Below, piece after piece: positions 24,607-33,620 of a stretch of DNA of 63,412 nucleotides. Both the position numbers and the translations under genes were made by a program. The notes beneath the pieces were generated by a model. The model made no database searches. It was given only the letters and a program-made list of their open reading frames with translations, and was not told the origin of the DNA. Source of the stretch: Solobacterium sp. (lineage in GTDB: Bacteria; Bacillota_I; Bacilli_A; Erysipelotrichales; Erysipelotrichaceae); NCBI GenBank assembly GCA_017430925.1, contig JAFRMA010000086.1:1-63412 (forward strand), in the 5' to 3' direction. Position 1 is the stretch's first letter; each line of letters begins with the position of its first letter.

Positions 24607-24627
24607 CGTAGATCAGCAGATCAGTTA

Positions 24628-26007
24628 TTAGCCGCCGATTACAGGCAGACCAATCACGAAACAGATAGCCAGCTGGATAACCAGGAAGACAAGCAGTCTC
24701 GGGAAGCAGAACTTGAAGACATCCTTGATGTCACGGCCGAGCATACCGCAAGCCAGGTGGTTAACAGCAGAAACCGGAGTAATGAATCCGAAGGCATTCT
24801 GTGTGATGATCAATGTTGCAATCGTGGAAATTGCAGGAACACCGATTCTGGAAGCAACTTCGACCAGCAGCGGGCTGAAGCCATAGTAGTAAGCCTGGGA
24901 ACCAAGAGCGATACTCATCGGTACGCAGACAGCAGATACAACTGCATTGTAGATGCCGTGGAGAGACTCAGGAATCAGAGTAACAACGAATGTTGCCATA
25001 TCTGTTAACATACCGGATTCTCTTGTGACACCAACGAAGACACCTGCACAGAGCATGACGGTGATGATCGGGTAGCAGTTAGGAGCACACATCTTGATGG
25101 CAGCCTGTTTAGCCTTATTGCCAGGATAGTTGACGATCAGGGCGATGGAGAAGGCAATCATGAATACGAAGTAAGCAGGCAGCTTGTCCATGAAGACAAC
25201 AACGAGAGCAACGATTGTTGTGCAGAGGTTTACCCAGTACTTCCAGTCGATAGCAACATTCTGCAGTTCTGTACCTTTTTTTGCATTGTCGCCGTCGAGC
25301 AGTGCGGAGTATTCAGAATCCATGAAATCGATTTCTTCCTGTGTCATCTTGTTGATGCGTGCCTGTTCAGCCTTGGAATGCCATACAACGATCAGGATAG
25401 CGTTGACGATCCAGCCAATGATCATGGCAGGAACGACAGCGTTTTCGATGACACCGACTTCTGTACCTGTAGAAACAGACAGACCGATCGGGCCGCCTGC
25501 CATCGGCAGCATGTTCAGGATAGCAACAGCAGAACCAATCATCAGGAACATATATTCAACTTTGATGTGCATCTTACGATAGATCGGAAGCATCATCGGG
25601 ATCGTTAACAAGATCGTGGATGTTGTACCTGTATCCAGGTGACCTACGGATGCTACAGCATAAGTGATGAGCATAACGATCATGACGCTGTGTGTGAACT
25701 TGGACAGGTAGTTTACGATCGGGTCAAATGTGCCCTTGGATGTCTGAATCGTAAAGAACGCAGTACCGAAGGCAGCCATACCGACAGACGATACGACAGT
25801 GCCTACACCGGTTGTAACGTAGCCCTTAATAACAGCGATCAGTGTTTTTTCACCAAGCTCAAGGTTTCCGGTCAGACCAGCAACCAGGGCACCAATCAGA
25901 GAGATAAGAACGAAGCCGATAACCGGAATCGTCTTACCGGACAGAAGGACAGCGATCAGTCCGAAGACCATCGCGAATCCTATAATAACTAATGTTGTGT
26001 TATACAT
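24628..26007 (-). CDS. CitMHS-type carboxylate transporter
   Basis: 459 residues with about 12 hydrophobic helices. The stretches GHLDTGTTSTILLTIPMMLP and MLPMAGGPIGLS match the positions of the DGDGSTT and PWGGP blocks of CitMHS metal-citrate symporters, and GFSPLLVEVASRIG near the C-terminus fits the same family. It should carry a citrate-like di- or tricarboxylate, perhaps with a cation, across the membrane. The altered conserved blocks suggest a substrate other than citrate. It is the only transporter of solute type in the operon and so marks the entry step. A TTGGAGG site precedes the ATG. Confidence 0.82.
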   Translation of the reverse strand: MYNTTLVIIGFAMVFGLIAVLLSGKTIPVIGFVLISLIGALVAGLTGNLELGEKTLIAVIKGYVTTGVGTVVSSVGMAAFGTAFFTIQTSKGTFDPIVNYLSKFTHSVMIVMLITYAVASVGHLDTGTTSTILLTIPMMLPIYRKMHIKVEYMFLMIGSAVAILNMLPMAGGPIGLSVSTGTEVGVIENAVVPAMIIGWIVNAILIVVWHSKAEQARINKMTQEEIDFMDSEYSALLDGDNAKKGTELQNVAIDWKYWVNLCTTIVALVVVFMDKLPAYFVFMIAFSIALIVNYPGNKAKQAAIKMCAPNCYPIITVMLCAGVFVGVTRESGMLTDMATFVVTLIPESLHGIYNAVVSAVCVPMSIALGSQAYYYGFSPLLVEVASRIGVPAISTIATLIITQNAFGFITPVSAVNHLACGMLGRDIKDVFKFCFPRLLVFLVIQLAICFVIGLPVIGG

Positions 26008-26202
26008 TTGTTTTCCTCCAAAATAATGTCTAACTAACGAAATAAATAAGTACGTATTTTGGTATGATGATTACGGGACAGTATAATTGCTTAGTTCTTT
26101 CCAGGGAACATGATTGTGCTGTCTCTTTTGTGTCCTGTAACCTCATCTGCGGAGCTGTTTATTTTCCCCTCGCATCATCTCCTTACCGTATATCCCCTAT
26201 AC

Positions 26203-26916
26203 TCATCTTTTATAGAAATCGATATATTGCACGCCTAACGCATCAAGCTGCTTATCGTATTTCTCTTCTTCCTTGCGGCTGAGTACTTCGATATCTTCAG
26301 CATTGTCTCTGTCCTGGATTTTCTTAACTTCTGAGGCATGCTTGGGAATTGCAAGTTCTGCCAGTTCTTCCGCGTATTCCGGGTGGATGACGACGATACC
26401 GTCTGCGTCACCGACCAGAATATCACCAGGGAAGACGACCTGACCGCAGCAGGCAATCGGTACGTTGATCTCACCCGGGCCGTTCTTGTAAGGTCCCTGC
26501 GGTGTTACTGCTGTAGCGTAGACTGCCATGTTGTAACGAGGGATAGCATCCACATCACGGATCGCGCCGTCAACAACCAGACCGGCAAGTCCTCTTCTGT
26601 CCATCAGGTCCATCATCATCTCACCGATCAGAGAACGATCTTTGCATCCTTCTCCGTCAACGACCAGGATGTCACCAGGCTTAGCCATGTGCAGGGCTTT
26701 GTGAAGAATCATGTTGTCGCCTGCGGGCGCCTTTACGGTGAAGGCAACACCAAGCAGAGGCTGATTATTGAATGGTTTGAGCTCACTTCTCATGCAGGAT
26801 AGACGATTAACCATATCTCCGATATTACTGGAAGGAAGTCCTCTGAACTTTTCTACCAGTTCCGGAGCCGGACGATCGAAATCTTTAAAGATTCGGAATC
26901 CAATCTTGTCTTTCAT
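26203..26916 (-). CDS. RraA-fold aldolase/decarboxylase, copy 2 (first gene of the sigma-54 operon)
   Basis: 237 residues with VVDGAIRDVDAIP (R120, D121) and GDILVGDADGIVVI, typical of the RraA/HMG-aldolase group, and a charged C-terminal tail. It diverges strongly from copy 1, so it may act on a different oxoacid, for example as an oxaloacetate decarboxylase. An AAGGAG site lies 7 bases before the ATG. The sigma-54 promoter is about 36 bases upstream. A 195-base gap separates it from the transporter gene. Confidence 0.8.
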   Translation of the reverse strand: MKDKIGFRIFKDFDRPAPELVEKFRGLPSSNIGDMVNRLSCMRSELKPFNNQPLLGVAFTVKAPAGDNMILHKALHMAKPGDILVVDGEGCKDRSLIGEMMMDLMDRRGLAGLVVDGAIRDVDAIPRYNMAVYATAVTPQGPYKNGPGEINVPIACCGQVVFPGDILVGDADGIVVIHPEYAEELAELAIPKHASEVKKIQDRDNAEDIEVLSRKEEEKYDKQLDALGVQYIDFYKR

Positions 26917-26951
26917 GAATCTGCTCCTTTCACTTTTTTCACTTACTATAT

Positions 26952-26967
26952 TGCAAATATCATGCCA
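26952..26967 (-). promoter_or_regulatory. Sigma-54 (-24/-12) promoter
   Basis: On the minus strand the sequence is TGGCATG-ATAT-TTGCA, with the invariant GG and GC in the correct spacing (consensus TGGCAC-N5-TTGCW). Transcription should begin near 26941, giving a ~25-base leader before the RraA-type gene. A sigma-54 activator gene diverges from it. Confidence 0.85.
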
Positions 26968-27018
26968 GTTTTATGAATGCGATAATTATGGGATTTTTGT
27001 GTTTTGTTTCAGCCTGGC

Positions 27019-27064
27019 ATTTCATTTCGTTGTTTCATTATGTAATTGTGTAATGATATGAAAT
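27019..27064. promoter_or_regulatory. Putative upstream activator site
   Basis: TTTCATT occurs at 27020-27026 and 27033-27039; CATTA/TAATG forms an inverted repeat (27036-27040, 27051-27055) and ATTTCAT/ATGAAAT another (27019-27025, 27058-27064). The block is centred about 85-90 bases upstream of the sigma-54 promoter, a usual distance for enhancer-binding proteins. Confidence 0.45.
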
Positions 27065-27294
27065 CCCTTTCATTCTTCAAAACCGGGTACTGTACTCTGT
27101 GATTCATAACCGGAGAGTGTTATTCACTTGTACCTCTGCAGTAAGTACATCCTGTACCAAAGACCAAAAGAAAAACCGGTATACTTTCAGGTTCATTTCC
27201 GGGGTTTTACACGAATTCTTTCATATATTTCTTGTTTGTTGTTCAAAAGTTATATAAGTATCAGTTTTTACTTGTCTTGTTACCTTATTTCAAA

Positions 27295-27323
27295 TTGAAA
27301 TACACAGAAATGAAATGTAATAT
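27295..27323 (+). promoter_or_regulatory. Promoter of the sigma-54 activator gene
   Basis: TTGAAA (27295-27300), a 17-base spacer and TAATAT (27318-27323) lie 29 bases before the ATG. The ribosome site TGAGG follows, 8 bases before the start. Confidence 0.5.
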
Positions 27324-27352
27324 TATAGATAAGCGTATCTGAGGTTTTTATC

Positions 27353-29245
27353 ATGGCAGAATCAAAAATAGCGTATATCTTTGAAGGCCCCTATCATATG
27401 CGGCATATCCCGGTTGTCTTAAAGAATAATCACCGGGATTATCCAGTGATCGGTAACTTTTCAAACAACGAAGAAATGTATAATCATGCGATGGAATTTG
27501 TACAGGACGGTGTGGAGATCATCGTTACGGCCGGAGGATATTATGACTATCTTTCCGAGCACCTGAACATACCGGTCATTTCCATCAAGCGGAGCTTTGC
27601 GACGATTGCCTTAGCGGTAAAGAATGCCCGTGACTTTTCTGATCATGTGGGTTTTATTGCCAGAAAGGGTATCCTGTATCTTTCCGCATTGAAATATAAA
27701 GAGGAATTTGATGATCCGATCATGTTGGAGACATTTGCGAATGATGAGGAATTGCGTGAAAAGCTCTTACTGATGAAGGAGAAAGGAATCGATACCTTGA
27801 TTGTCGGAAGCCGCGGCAGTCAGGTTGCGCCAAAGTACGGGTTTCATTGTTTTACCGTTCCTTTTGAGGACCATGACATCATGGAGGCCACAAAAGAAGC
27901 CGAACATATCCTGCAGTATCTGGAGATGACCCAGAGAAGCTCGCGGTTATTGAAATTGATTCAGAATAGTATCAGTGAAGGAATGATTGCGGTTGATCCG
28001 GAATCCAGAATCACGGAGATCAACAACTACGCGGTGAATATGTTACACATGTCCCGTGAACAGTTAAATATGAATAAGATTGAAGATACTCCCCTGGCAC
28101 CGATCACTGAATTACCTGCCTACAAGAACCGCAAGAGTGCTGTCGCGGAACTGGTTACGGTGAATGATCATCTGTTTTCTGTTACCTTGATTCCGGTACA
28201 GGACGAATTGACAGTTATTACCTTTACCTCCGTTCAGCAGGTACAAAGAGATGAGAGAAAACTGCAGGAAAAGTTAAAGGGTAAAGGTCATGTGGCACAG
28301 TATTCGTTCAAGGATATTATCGGGTCAAGTCCATCCCTGACCGCATCCATAGAAAGAGCGAAAAGATTTGCCCGTGTAGATAGTTCTGTGCTGATTACCG
28401 CGGAAACCGGGTGTGGTAAGGAAATGTTCGCACAGAGTATTCATAACGCGTCCAGACGCAGAAATGGGCCGTTTGTGGTAGTCAATTGTGCCGCGCTGCC
28501 GGAGAATCTTCTGGAAAGTTCGTTATTCGGGTATGAGAAAGGCGCGTTTACCGGAGCTGCCAGAGAAGGCCGTCAGGGATCGTTCCTGACTGCTCATGGA
28601 GGTACGATCTTCCTGGATGAAGTCAGTGAGATGCCGCTGAGTCTGCAGGCAAGATTCCTGCGTGTACTTCAGGAGAAAGAAATCGTTCCCCTTGGCTCCG
28701 ATGATGTCATTCCTGTAGATGTACGCGTACTTGCCGCAACGAACCGGAATATGCAGGAATTGATCGCGTCCGGGGCATTTAGAAGAGATCTGTATTATCG
28801 TCTGGCGGTATTGCAGTTATCGGTTCCGAATCTGAATGAGAGAAAAGAAGATATTCCTGTACTGGTGAAGCAATTCTTATATCAGCGTTCCAATGACTTA
28901 CATCTCCCCTGTCCGGAGATCACGGATGAAGCGCTTCAGTATCTTCAGACTCTGGATTATTCCGGAAATATCCGGCAGTTACAGAATATTACAGAGAGAA
29001 TGCTGGTACTGCAGAGTGATGTCGGTCCGATTTCGCTGGATCTTGCGCAGTCAGTCACACTAGATGAAGCCGCCAGGATCACAAAGAAAGAAGAACCGGC
29101 TGTTTATTCACGTAAAAACGAAAAAGAAGAACTCATCCGGGTTCTTGAGTTATGTCATCAGAATCGTGCCAAAGCGGCAGAGATGCTGGGAATCAGTACG
29201 GTCACATTGTGGCGTAAACTGAAGAAACATGGTCTGATCAGTTAA
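27353..29245 (+). CDS. Sigma-54-dependent transcriptional activator (PrpR-N, PAS, AAA+, Fis-type HTH)
   Basis: 630 residues. Residues ~1-185 look like the PrpR N-terminal sensory domain (VEIIVTAGGYYDYL, IPVISIKRS), which binds small metabolites such as 2-methylcitrate in PrpR. A PAS domain follows (~205-300). The AAA+ domain (~320-545) has Walker A AETGCGKE (351-356), the sigma-54 contact loop GAFTGA (397-402) and Walker B TIFLDE (~418-423). A Fis-type helix-turn-helix ends the protein (604-626). It diverges from the operon carrying the sigma-54 promoter, so it is the likely direct activator, induced by a pathway acid. Its stop shares TTAA with the convergent rpoN. Confidence 0.93.
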   Translation: MAESKIAYIFEGPYHMRHIPVVLKNNHRDYPVIGNFSNNEEMYNHAMEFVQDGVEIIVTAGGYYDYLSEHLNIPVISIKRSFATIALAVKNARDFSDHVGFIARKGILYLSALKYKEEFDDPIMLETFANDEELREKLLLMKEKGIDTLIVGSRGSQVAPKYGFHCFTVPFEDHDIMEATKEAEHILQYLEMTQRSSRLLKLIQNSISEGMIAVDPESRITEINNYAVNMLHMSREQLNMNKIEDTPLAPITELPAYKNRKSAVAELVTVNDHLFSVTLIPVQDELTVITFTSVQQVQRDERKLQEKLKGKGHVAQYSFKDIIGSSPSLTASIERAKRFARVDSSVLITAETGCGKEMFAQSIHNASRRRNGPFVVVNCAALPENLLESSLFGYEKGAFTGAAREGRQGSFLTAHGGTIFLDEVSEMPLSLQARFLRVLQEKEIVPLGSDDVIPVDVRVLAATNRNMQELIASGAFRRDLYYRLAVLQLSVPNLNERKEDIPVLVKQFLYQRSNDLHLPCPEITDEALQYLQTLDYSGNIRQLQNITERMLVLQSDVGPISLDLAQSVTLDEAARITKKEEPAVYSRKNEKEELIRVLELCHQNRAKAAEMLGISTVTLWRKLKKHGLIS

Positions 29246-30518
29246 AGCCGTACACGTTTGGACTTGTCCGGAATGCCGAGTTCACTGCGGTATTTGGCTA
29301 CGGTTCTTCGGGATATCCGTATCCCTTGAGACAACAGCTGTTCCGTGATCTTCTGGTCACTGAGCGGCTTTTTCTTGTCTTCTTCCGCGATCATTCCGGC
29401 AATCGCCTGGCGGATATCCGTACGTACCGGCTGACCTTCAGAGATTCCCTGCACAAAGAAATACTTCAGCGGGAAGATTCCGCGTTCGCACTGCAGATAT
29501 TTCCTCGTACGGTACGTGAGATCGTAGACACATGGACATGGAGTTCATCTGCCGCATCCTGCATACGCAGACTGTGCAAGCTTCCTTCAGGATCCCGGAA
29601 GAATTCTTCTTGTTTATTCAGAATCAGTCTTGCCAGAGAGGTAATCATTGTTTCTCTCTGGGTAATGGAGTGCTGCAGGAAGTTCGCCCGCTGTATACGT
29701 TCACGGAGATACTGCTTTTCCTCTTTCGGCATACTCTTGTATAACTGCCGGTATTCTTCGGATACACGGATCTGGTGGTACAGGTGGGGATTAAAGATGA
29801 TTTCAAAGCCATTCTCTGTTTTTTCTATATAAATATCCGGAATCAGATACGTTGTTTTCTCCCCGTGTGAGAATCCGGCACCGGGTCTAGGGTTTAATTC
29901 CCGGATCTGTGAGATATATTCCTGGATTTCTTCTCTGGAGATAGAGAGCAGATTCTGCAGCAGCCCGGTCTTTCCCTGCGCGTACAAATCCAGTCCTTCA
30001 CGGATAAATCGTTCCAGTTTTTCATCTTCGTTCCCGCGGCGTCTCACCTGTATTAACAAGCATTCTTTCATATCCCCCGCACCTACTCCGGCAGGTTCAA
30101 GGGACTGGATCAGTGTGATCATCTTTTGTACCATTGCCGGTTTCATACCGGTCTGTTCCGCAATCTCTGCAGGATCTTCTATTAAATATCCGTTATCATC
30201 CAGGGAATCCACCAGATACTCCAGTAACCATTGTTCGTTATCACGGAAAGAGGCTGTAACCTGTCCCAGCAGATGATCACGTAGAGACTCCCGGTCATCA
30301 GCATTGGAAAGATAGTCATCCGGAACACTTTCCGTCTGTTTTCTGCGGGAATAACCGGAGTATTCCGGGTCTTCTATAATTTCAATCACAGGGTTGGTTT
30401 CGGATTCCTCCAGGATATATTCATCCAGTTGTTTGGAAGTCAGCTGCAGGATTCTGTTGATCTGGATAACTCTCTGTGATATGGTCTGTATCTGTTTGAA
30501 TTCCAGTTTTTGTTCCAT
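29242..30518 (-). pseudogene. rpoN: RNA polymerase sigma-54 factor, apparent one-base frameshift
   Basis: The first part (to ~residue 332) has the activator-interacting N-terminus (LEFKQIQTISQRVIQINRILQ), the core-binding domain and VSTISRTVRG. Then the frame shifts: the next frame continues KYLQCERGIFPLKYFFVQG and ends with the RpoN box SRRTVAKYRSELGI and a stop. Inserting one A in the AAA run at 29500-29502 restores a normal ~425-residue protein. The loss may be real, an assembly or sequencing indel, or a recoded site; no classical slippery heptamer is seen. As it stands the product lacks the -24 recognition motif. It is convergent with the sigma-54 activator. Confidence 0.88.
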
Positions 30519-30524
30519 GACAAA

Positions 30525-30553
30525 ATTATAACGCGTAGAAAGTCTTAAGAAAA
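30525..30553 (-). promoter_or_regulatory. rpoN promoter (predicted leaderless)
   Basis: TATAAT (30525-30530) lies exactly 6 bases before the rpoN ATG, with a weak TTTTCT -35 (30548-30553) at 17-base spacing. No Shine-Dalgarno sequence is present, so transcription should begin at the start codon. Confidence 0.55.
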
Positions 30554-30597
30554 TCTTAGAGGTATGGCGGTTTGTTTCGTGGTATCATGCGCTTACG

Positions 30598-31188
30598 ATG
30601 AGGAAGTACAGATTTACACCGACAATCTATTTTTATCTGCTGGTATTGGTGGTTCTGATGGTTTTTTCCGCAGTATTACCGGTGATAACACGTAAGCCGT
30701 ATGATCTGGAATCTCTGCAGCACTACACCAAAGCTTTCCCGTCCCGTTCTGTAGGAGTATGTGGTGACAGCCAGGATAAAACCTATGAAGATTACCGGAA
30801 GATCACGGATCGTACTTCTGATCAGTATAAATTGATTCGTTCTGCGATGACGATCGATCATAAAACCGGGATTCTTTATGACAAGGATGGTTTTATCGGT
30901 GTAGCTCTGGGGTATCAGTTCGGTGCGATAGGTACACGGTATTACTTCGAATTAGACAGCGGAATCATACTTCCCGTAATCAAGATCGATGCGAAGGATC
31001 CAAGAGATGCCTCTAACGGGTGTACGGTAGATATCAATGATTCTGTACTGGAATTTGTCATAGACAGTAAAAAGGCTGCCCGGTATTTCGGTACAGCCTC
31101 GAATAATCTTGTGCTCCAGGGGAACTTCAATCACAGCGAATATTTCCGGGGTAAGATACTTGATATAGAACTGGTTCAGGAAGAATAA
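30598..31188 (+). CDS. Membrane-anchored protein of unknown function
   Basis: 196 residues. One N-terminal hydrophobic helix (~9-30) is followed by an extracellular-looking domain with no family I recognise (motifs GVCGDSQDKTYEDY, SNGCTVDIND). It has no ribosome site; TATCAT lies 9 bases before the ATG, suggesting a near-leaderless message. It is divergent from rpoN and ends one base before the convergent tex gene. Confidence 0.65.
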   Translation: MRKYRFTPTIYFYLLVLVVLMVFSAVLPVITRKPYDLESLQHYTKAFPSRSVGVCGDSQDKTYEDYRKITDRTSDQYKLIRSAMTIDHKTGILYDKDGFIGVALGYQFGAIGTRYYFELDSGIILPVIKIDAKDPRDASNGCTVDINDSVLEFVIDSKKAARYFGTASNNLVLQGNFNHSEYFRGKILDIELVQEE

Positions 31189-31189
31189 G

Positions 31190-33481
31190 TTAGTGTTTCT
31201 TTCCGAATCTTTCCAGTAAACGTGCAGTAGCGTCTTCCATGGATACTTGTTTCTTCGGTTCCGGAGCCTTGTGTTCCGGTTTCTTTTTCTGCTTGTTGTT
31301 TCCGTGATGTGTACGGTTGCGGTTTGCCTGCCACTGTGCTTCACGTTTCTGCAGATCTTCCGGGGATAACAGACTGAGTCCGATCTTCCCTCTTTCCGCA
31401 TCAATTTCCACGACATAAACGTCGATGATATCTCCTACAGAGACCACTTCACTCGGGTGACTGATCCTCTTCATGGACATCCTGGATAGATGGACAAGAC
31501 CATCATCATGTAAACCGATATCGACAAAAGCACCGAAGTCCACAACATTCCGTACGGTTCCGGATAACTTGTCACCAATCTTCAGGTCGGTGATCTCCAG
31601 AATATCGCTGCGGAGGATCGCTCCTTCAAACTGGTCACGGTAGTCTCTGAGAGGGTTACGTATCGCATCCTCAATATCTTTCAGTGTATACGGATCGATA
31701 CCCAGATCTCTGACTAATTCTTCCGGGAACTGTGCATCCGGTATACCCAGCTGCGTAATCCCGCAGGCCTTCATCAGTTTTCTTGCGGCTTCATAGCTTT
31801 CCGGGTGGATGGATGTTTCATCCAAAGGTTCTTCTTCACCGACGATACGTAAGAATCCTGCACACTGGGTAAAGGTCTTTTCTCCCAGTTTTTTGACTTT
31901 CTTGAGTTGCTCACGGTTGGTAAAGCGTCCGTTTTCATTGCGGTATTTCACGATTTCCTTTGCGGTGGAACTATTCAGTCCGGAGATATGTGTCAGTAGT
32001 TCCGGAGATGCCGTATTCAGGTCTGCGCCAATGCGGTTGACCGACTTCATGATTGCTTCATCCAGGCGTTCATTCAGGGCTTTTTCCGGAAGATCATGCT
32101 GGTACTGTCCGACACCGATGGACTTCGGATCGATCTTAATCAGTTCTGCCAGAGGATCCTGAAGACGTCTGCCGATGGATACAGCACTGCGTTCTTCCAA
32201 AGGGAGATCCGGGAATTCCGCACGGGCAATGTCACTAGCAGAGTATACCGAAGCGCCTGCCTCTGAAACGATCGCGTAACTGACATCCAGGTGATGATCA
32301 TGGATCAGATCTGCCACAAAGCGTTCACTTTCACGTGATGCTGTACCGTTACCGATGGCGATGATCTCAATCTTATACTTCTTGATCAGTTCAAGCATCT
32401 TTTTCACGGCTCCGGGTTTATCCGGTTTGGGTTCATGGGGATAGATCTTTTCGATTGCCAGCATCTTTCCGGTCTGGTCCAGTACCGCAAGCTTACAGCC
32501 TGTACGGAATGCCGGGTCAAAGCCCATGACGACTTTTCCCTTCAGCGGCGGCTGAAGCAGTAATTTCTCCAGGTTCATGGAGAAGATCTCAATGGATGCC
32601 TGCTGTGCTCTTTCACTGAGTTCACTGCGTATTTCACGTTCAATACTCGGGAATAATAGTCTTGTACAGCCATCTTCAATAGCGTCCTTCAGGATTTCTT
32701 CCACGTTGGTCTTCTGTCCTTTCAGGTAGCTGTTTTCCGCCTGGGAGATCAAGTGTTCCTTATCATAACTTAAAGATACGGTAAGTACTTTTTCCTTCTC
32801 TGCGCGGTCAATTGCCATGATCCGGTGATTTGCCAATTTGGATACAGCTTCACTGAAATCATAGTATTTCTCATAGACTTTCTTCTCGTCCGGGTTTTCT
32901 TTCTTGACCTTGGATACCAGGGCTCCTGCCTTAAGAATGTTATCCTTGAACTGCCATCTCAGTTTTGCCTGATCGCTGACATTCTCCGCAATGATATCTT
33001 TTGCGCCCTGGATCGCTTCTTTGGTATCCTTGACGTTCTCATTCAGATATTTGGAAGCTTCCGCTTCGATATCCCCGTCTTCCGGAAGTGTGAGTAACCA
33101 GTCTGCCAGAGGCTGTAATCCATTCTTGATTGCAGTTGCGGCCCTGGTCTTTTTCTTCTGCATATACGGACGGTACAGGTCTTCCACCTCGGACAGCTTT
33201 GTGCAGGCCATGATACTGGTCTTGATTTCCTCGGTCAGTTTACCCTGTTCCGCAATCAGGTTTAATACAGCTTCCTTGCGTTCTGCCAGCTGGATCTGAT
33301 ACTTATACTGTTTATCAATAAACAGGATCTGTTCTTCGTCCAGTCCTCTGGTCATTTCTTTTCGATAGCGGGCGATAAATGGTACCGTAGCGCCTTGTTC
33401 AAGCAGGGATAACGTATTCTCCACCTGTTCCGCAGAAATCTTCAGGTTTCTTGCGAGTGCCCGGATTATTTCTTCATTCAT
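31190..33481 (-). CDS. tex: Tex-type RNA-binding transcription accessory protein
   Basis: About 763 residues from the ATG at 33481, preceded by AAAGGAAT. The N-terminal helix-rich region, the YqgF/RNase H-like core (VMGFDPAFRTGCKLAVLD), the helix-hairpin-helix block and a C-terminal S1 domain (GDKLSGTVRNVVDFGAFVDIG) are in the usual Tex order. A Lys-rich tail follows. Tex binds nucleic acids and affects transcription and RNA turnover. It ends one base from the convergent gene. Confidence 0.95.
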   Translation of the reverse strand: MNEEIIRALARNLKISAEQVENTLSLLEQGATVPFIARYRKEMTRGLDEEQILFIDKQYKYQIQLAERKEAVLNLIAEQGKLTEEIKTSIMACTKLSEVEDLYRPYMQKKKTRAATAIKNGLQPLADWLLTLPEDGDIEAEASKYLNENVKDTKEAIQGAKDIIAENVSDQAKLRWQFKDNILKAGALVSKVKKENPDEKKVYEKYYDFSEAVSKLANHRIMAIDRAEKEKVLTVSLSYDKEHLISQAENSYLKGQKTNVEEILKDAIEDGCTRLLFPSIEREIRSELSERAQQASIEIFSMNLEKLLLQPPLKGKVVMGFDPAFRTGCKLAVLDQTGKMLAIEKIYPHEPKPDKPGAVKKMLELIKKYKIEIIAIGNGTASRESERFVADLIHDHHLDVSYAIVSEAGASVYSASDIARAEFPDLPLEERSAVSIGRRLQDPLAELIKIDPKSIGVGQYQHDLPEKALNERLDEAIMKSVNRIGADLNTASPELLTHISGLNSSTAKEIVKYRNENGRFTNREQLKKVKKLGEKTFTQCAGFLRIVGEEEPLDETSIHPESYEAARKLMKACGITQLGIPDAQFPEELVRDLGIDPYTLKDIEDAIRNPLRDYRDQFEGAILRSDILEITDLKIGDKLSGTVRNVVDFGAFVDIGLHDDGLVHLSRMSMKRISHPSEVVSVGDIIDVYVVEIDAERGKIGLSLLSPEDLQKREAQWQANRNRTHHGNNKQKKKPEHKAPEPKKQVSMEDATARLLERFGKKH

Positions 33482-33609
33482 GTTTATCATTCCTTTCGTG
33501 CCCATATATTTTACCACAGTGACAGGAAACATTCAGTGTTATCCGAACTACTGCACACTTGTGAAAATAAGAATTTGATCTGCCCCTGTCTAATATGATA
33601 AATCTCTGT

Positions 33610-33615
33610 TACAAT
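33610..33615 (+). promoter_or_regulatory. -10 box of metK
   Basis: TACAAT; the -35 region is weak. It places the transcript start near 33621-33623, right at the 5' side of the folded leader. Confidence 0.45.
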
Positions 33616-33620
33616 AACGG

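Larger units (their letters stand above)
26917..27352. other. Divergent regulatory region of the sigma-54 operon and its activator
   Basis: This 436-base AT-rich stretch has no gene. From left to right it holds the ribosome site and sigma-54 promoter of the minus-strand operon, a block of TTTCATT direct repeats with CATTA/TAATG and ATTTCAT/ATGAAAT inverted repeats (27019-27064) suited to an activator-binding site, a ~200-base segment with GTAC-rich half-repeats and an AAAACCGG...CCGGGGTTTT partial dyad (about 27173-27207), and the sigma-70-like promoter of the activator gene. Confidence 0.7.

Noticed and set aside
26008..26202. Small gene or internal promoter in the 195-base gap before the transporter
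   Set aside because: Only a weak TATACT box and a ten-codon frame with a misplaced ribosome site were found. Nothing is convincing.
27015..27030. Second sigma-54 promoter on the plus strand (TGGCATTTCATTTCGT)
   Set aside because: The -12 GC is missing (TTCG), so it does not fit the invariant positions.
29242..29454. Separate 70-residue gene with an RpoN box
   Set aside because: It continues the rpoN reading after the frameshift and has no start or ribosome site of its own, so I merged it into the rpoN pseudogene.
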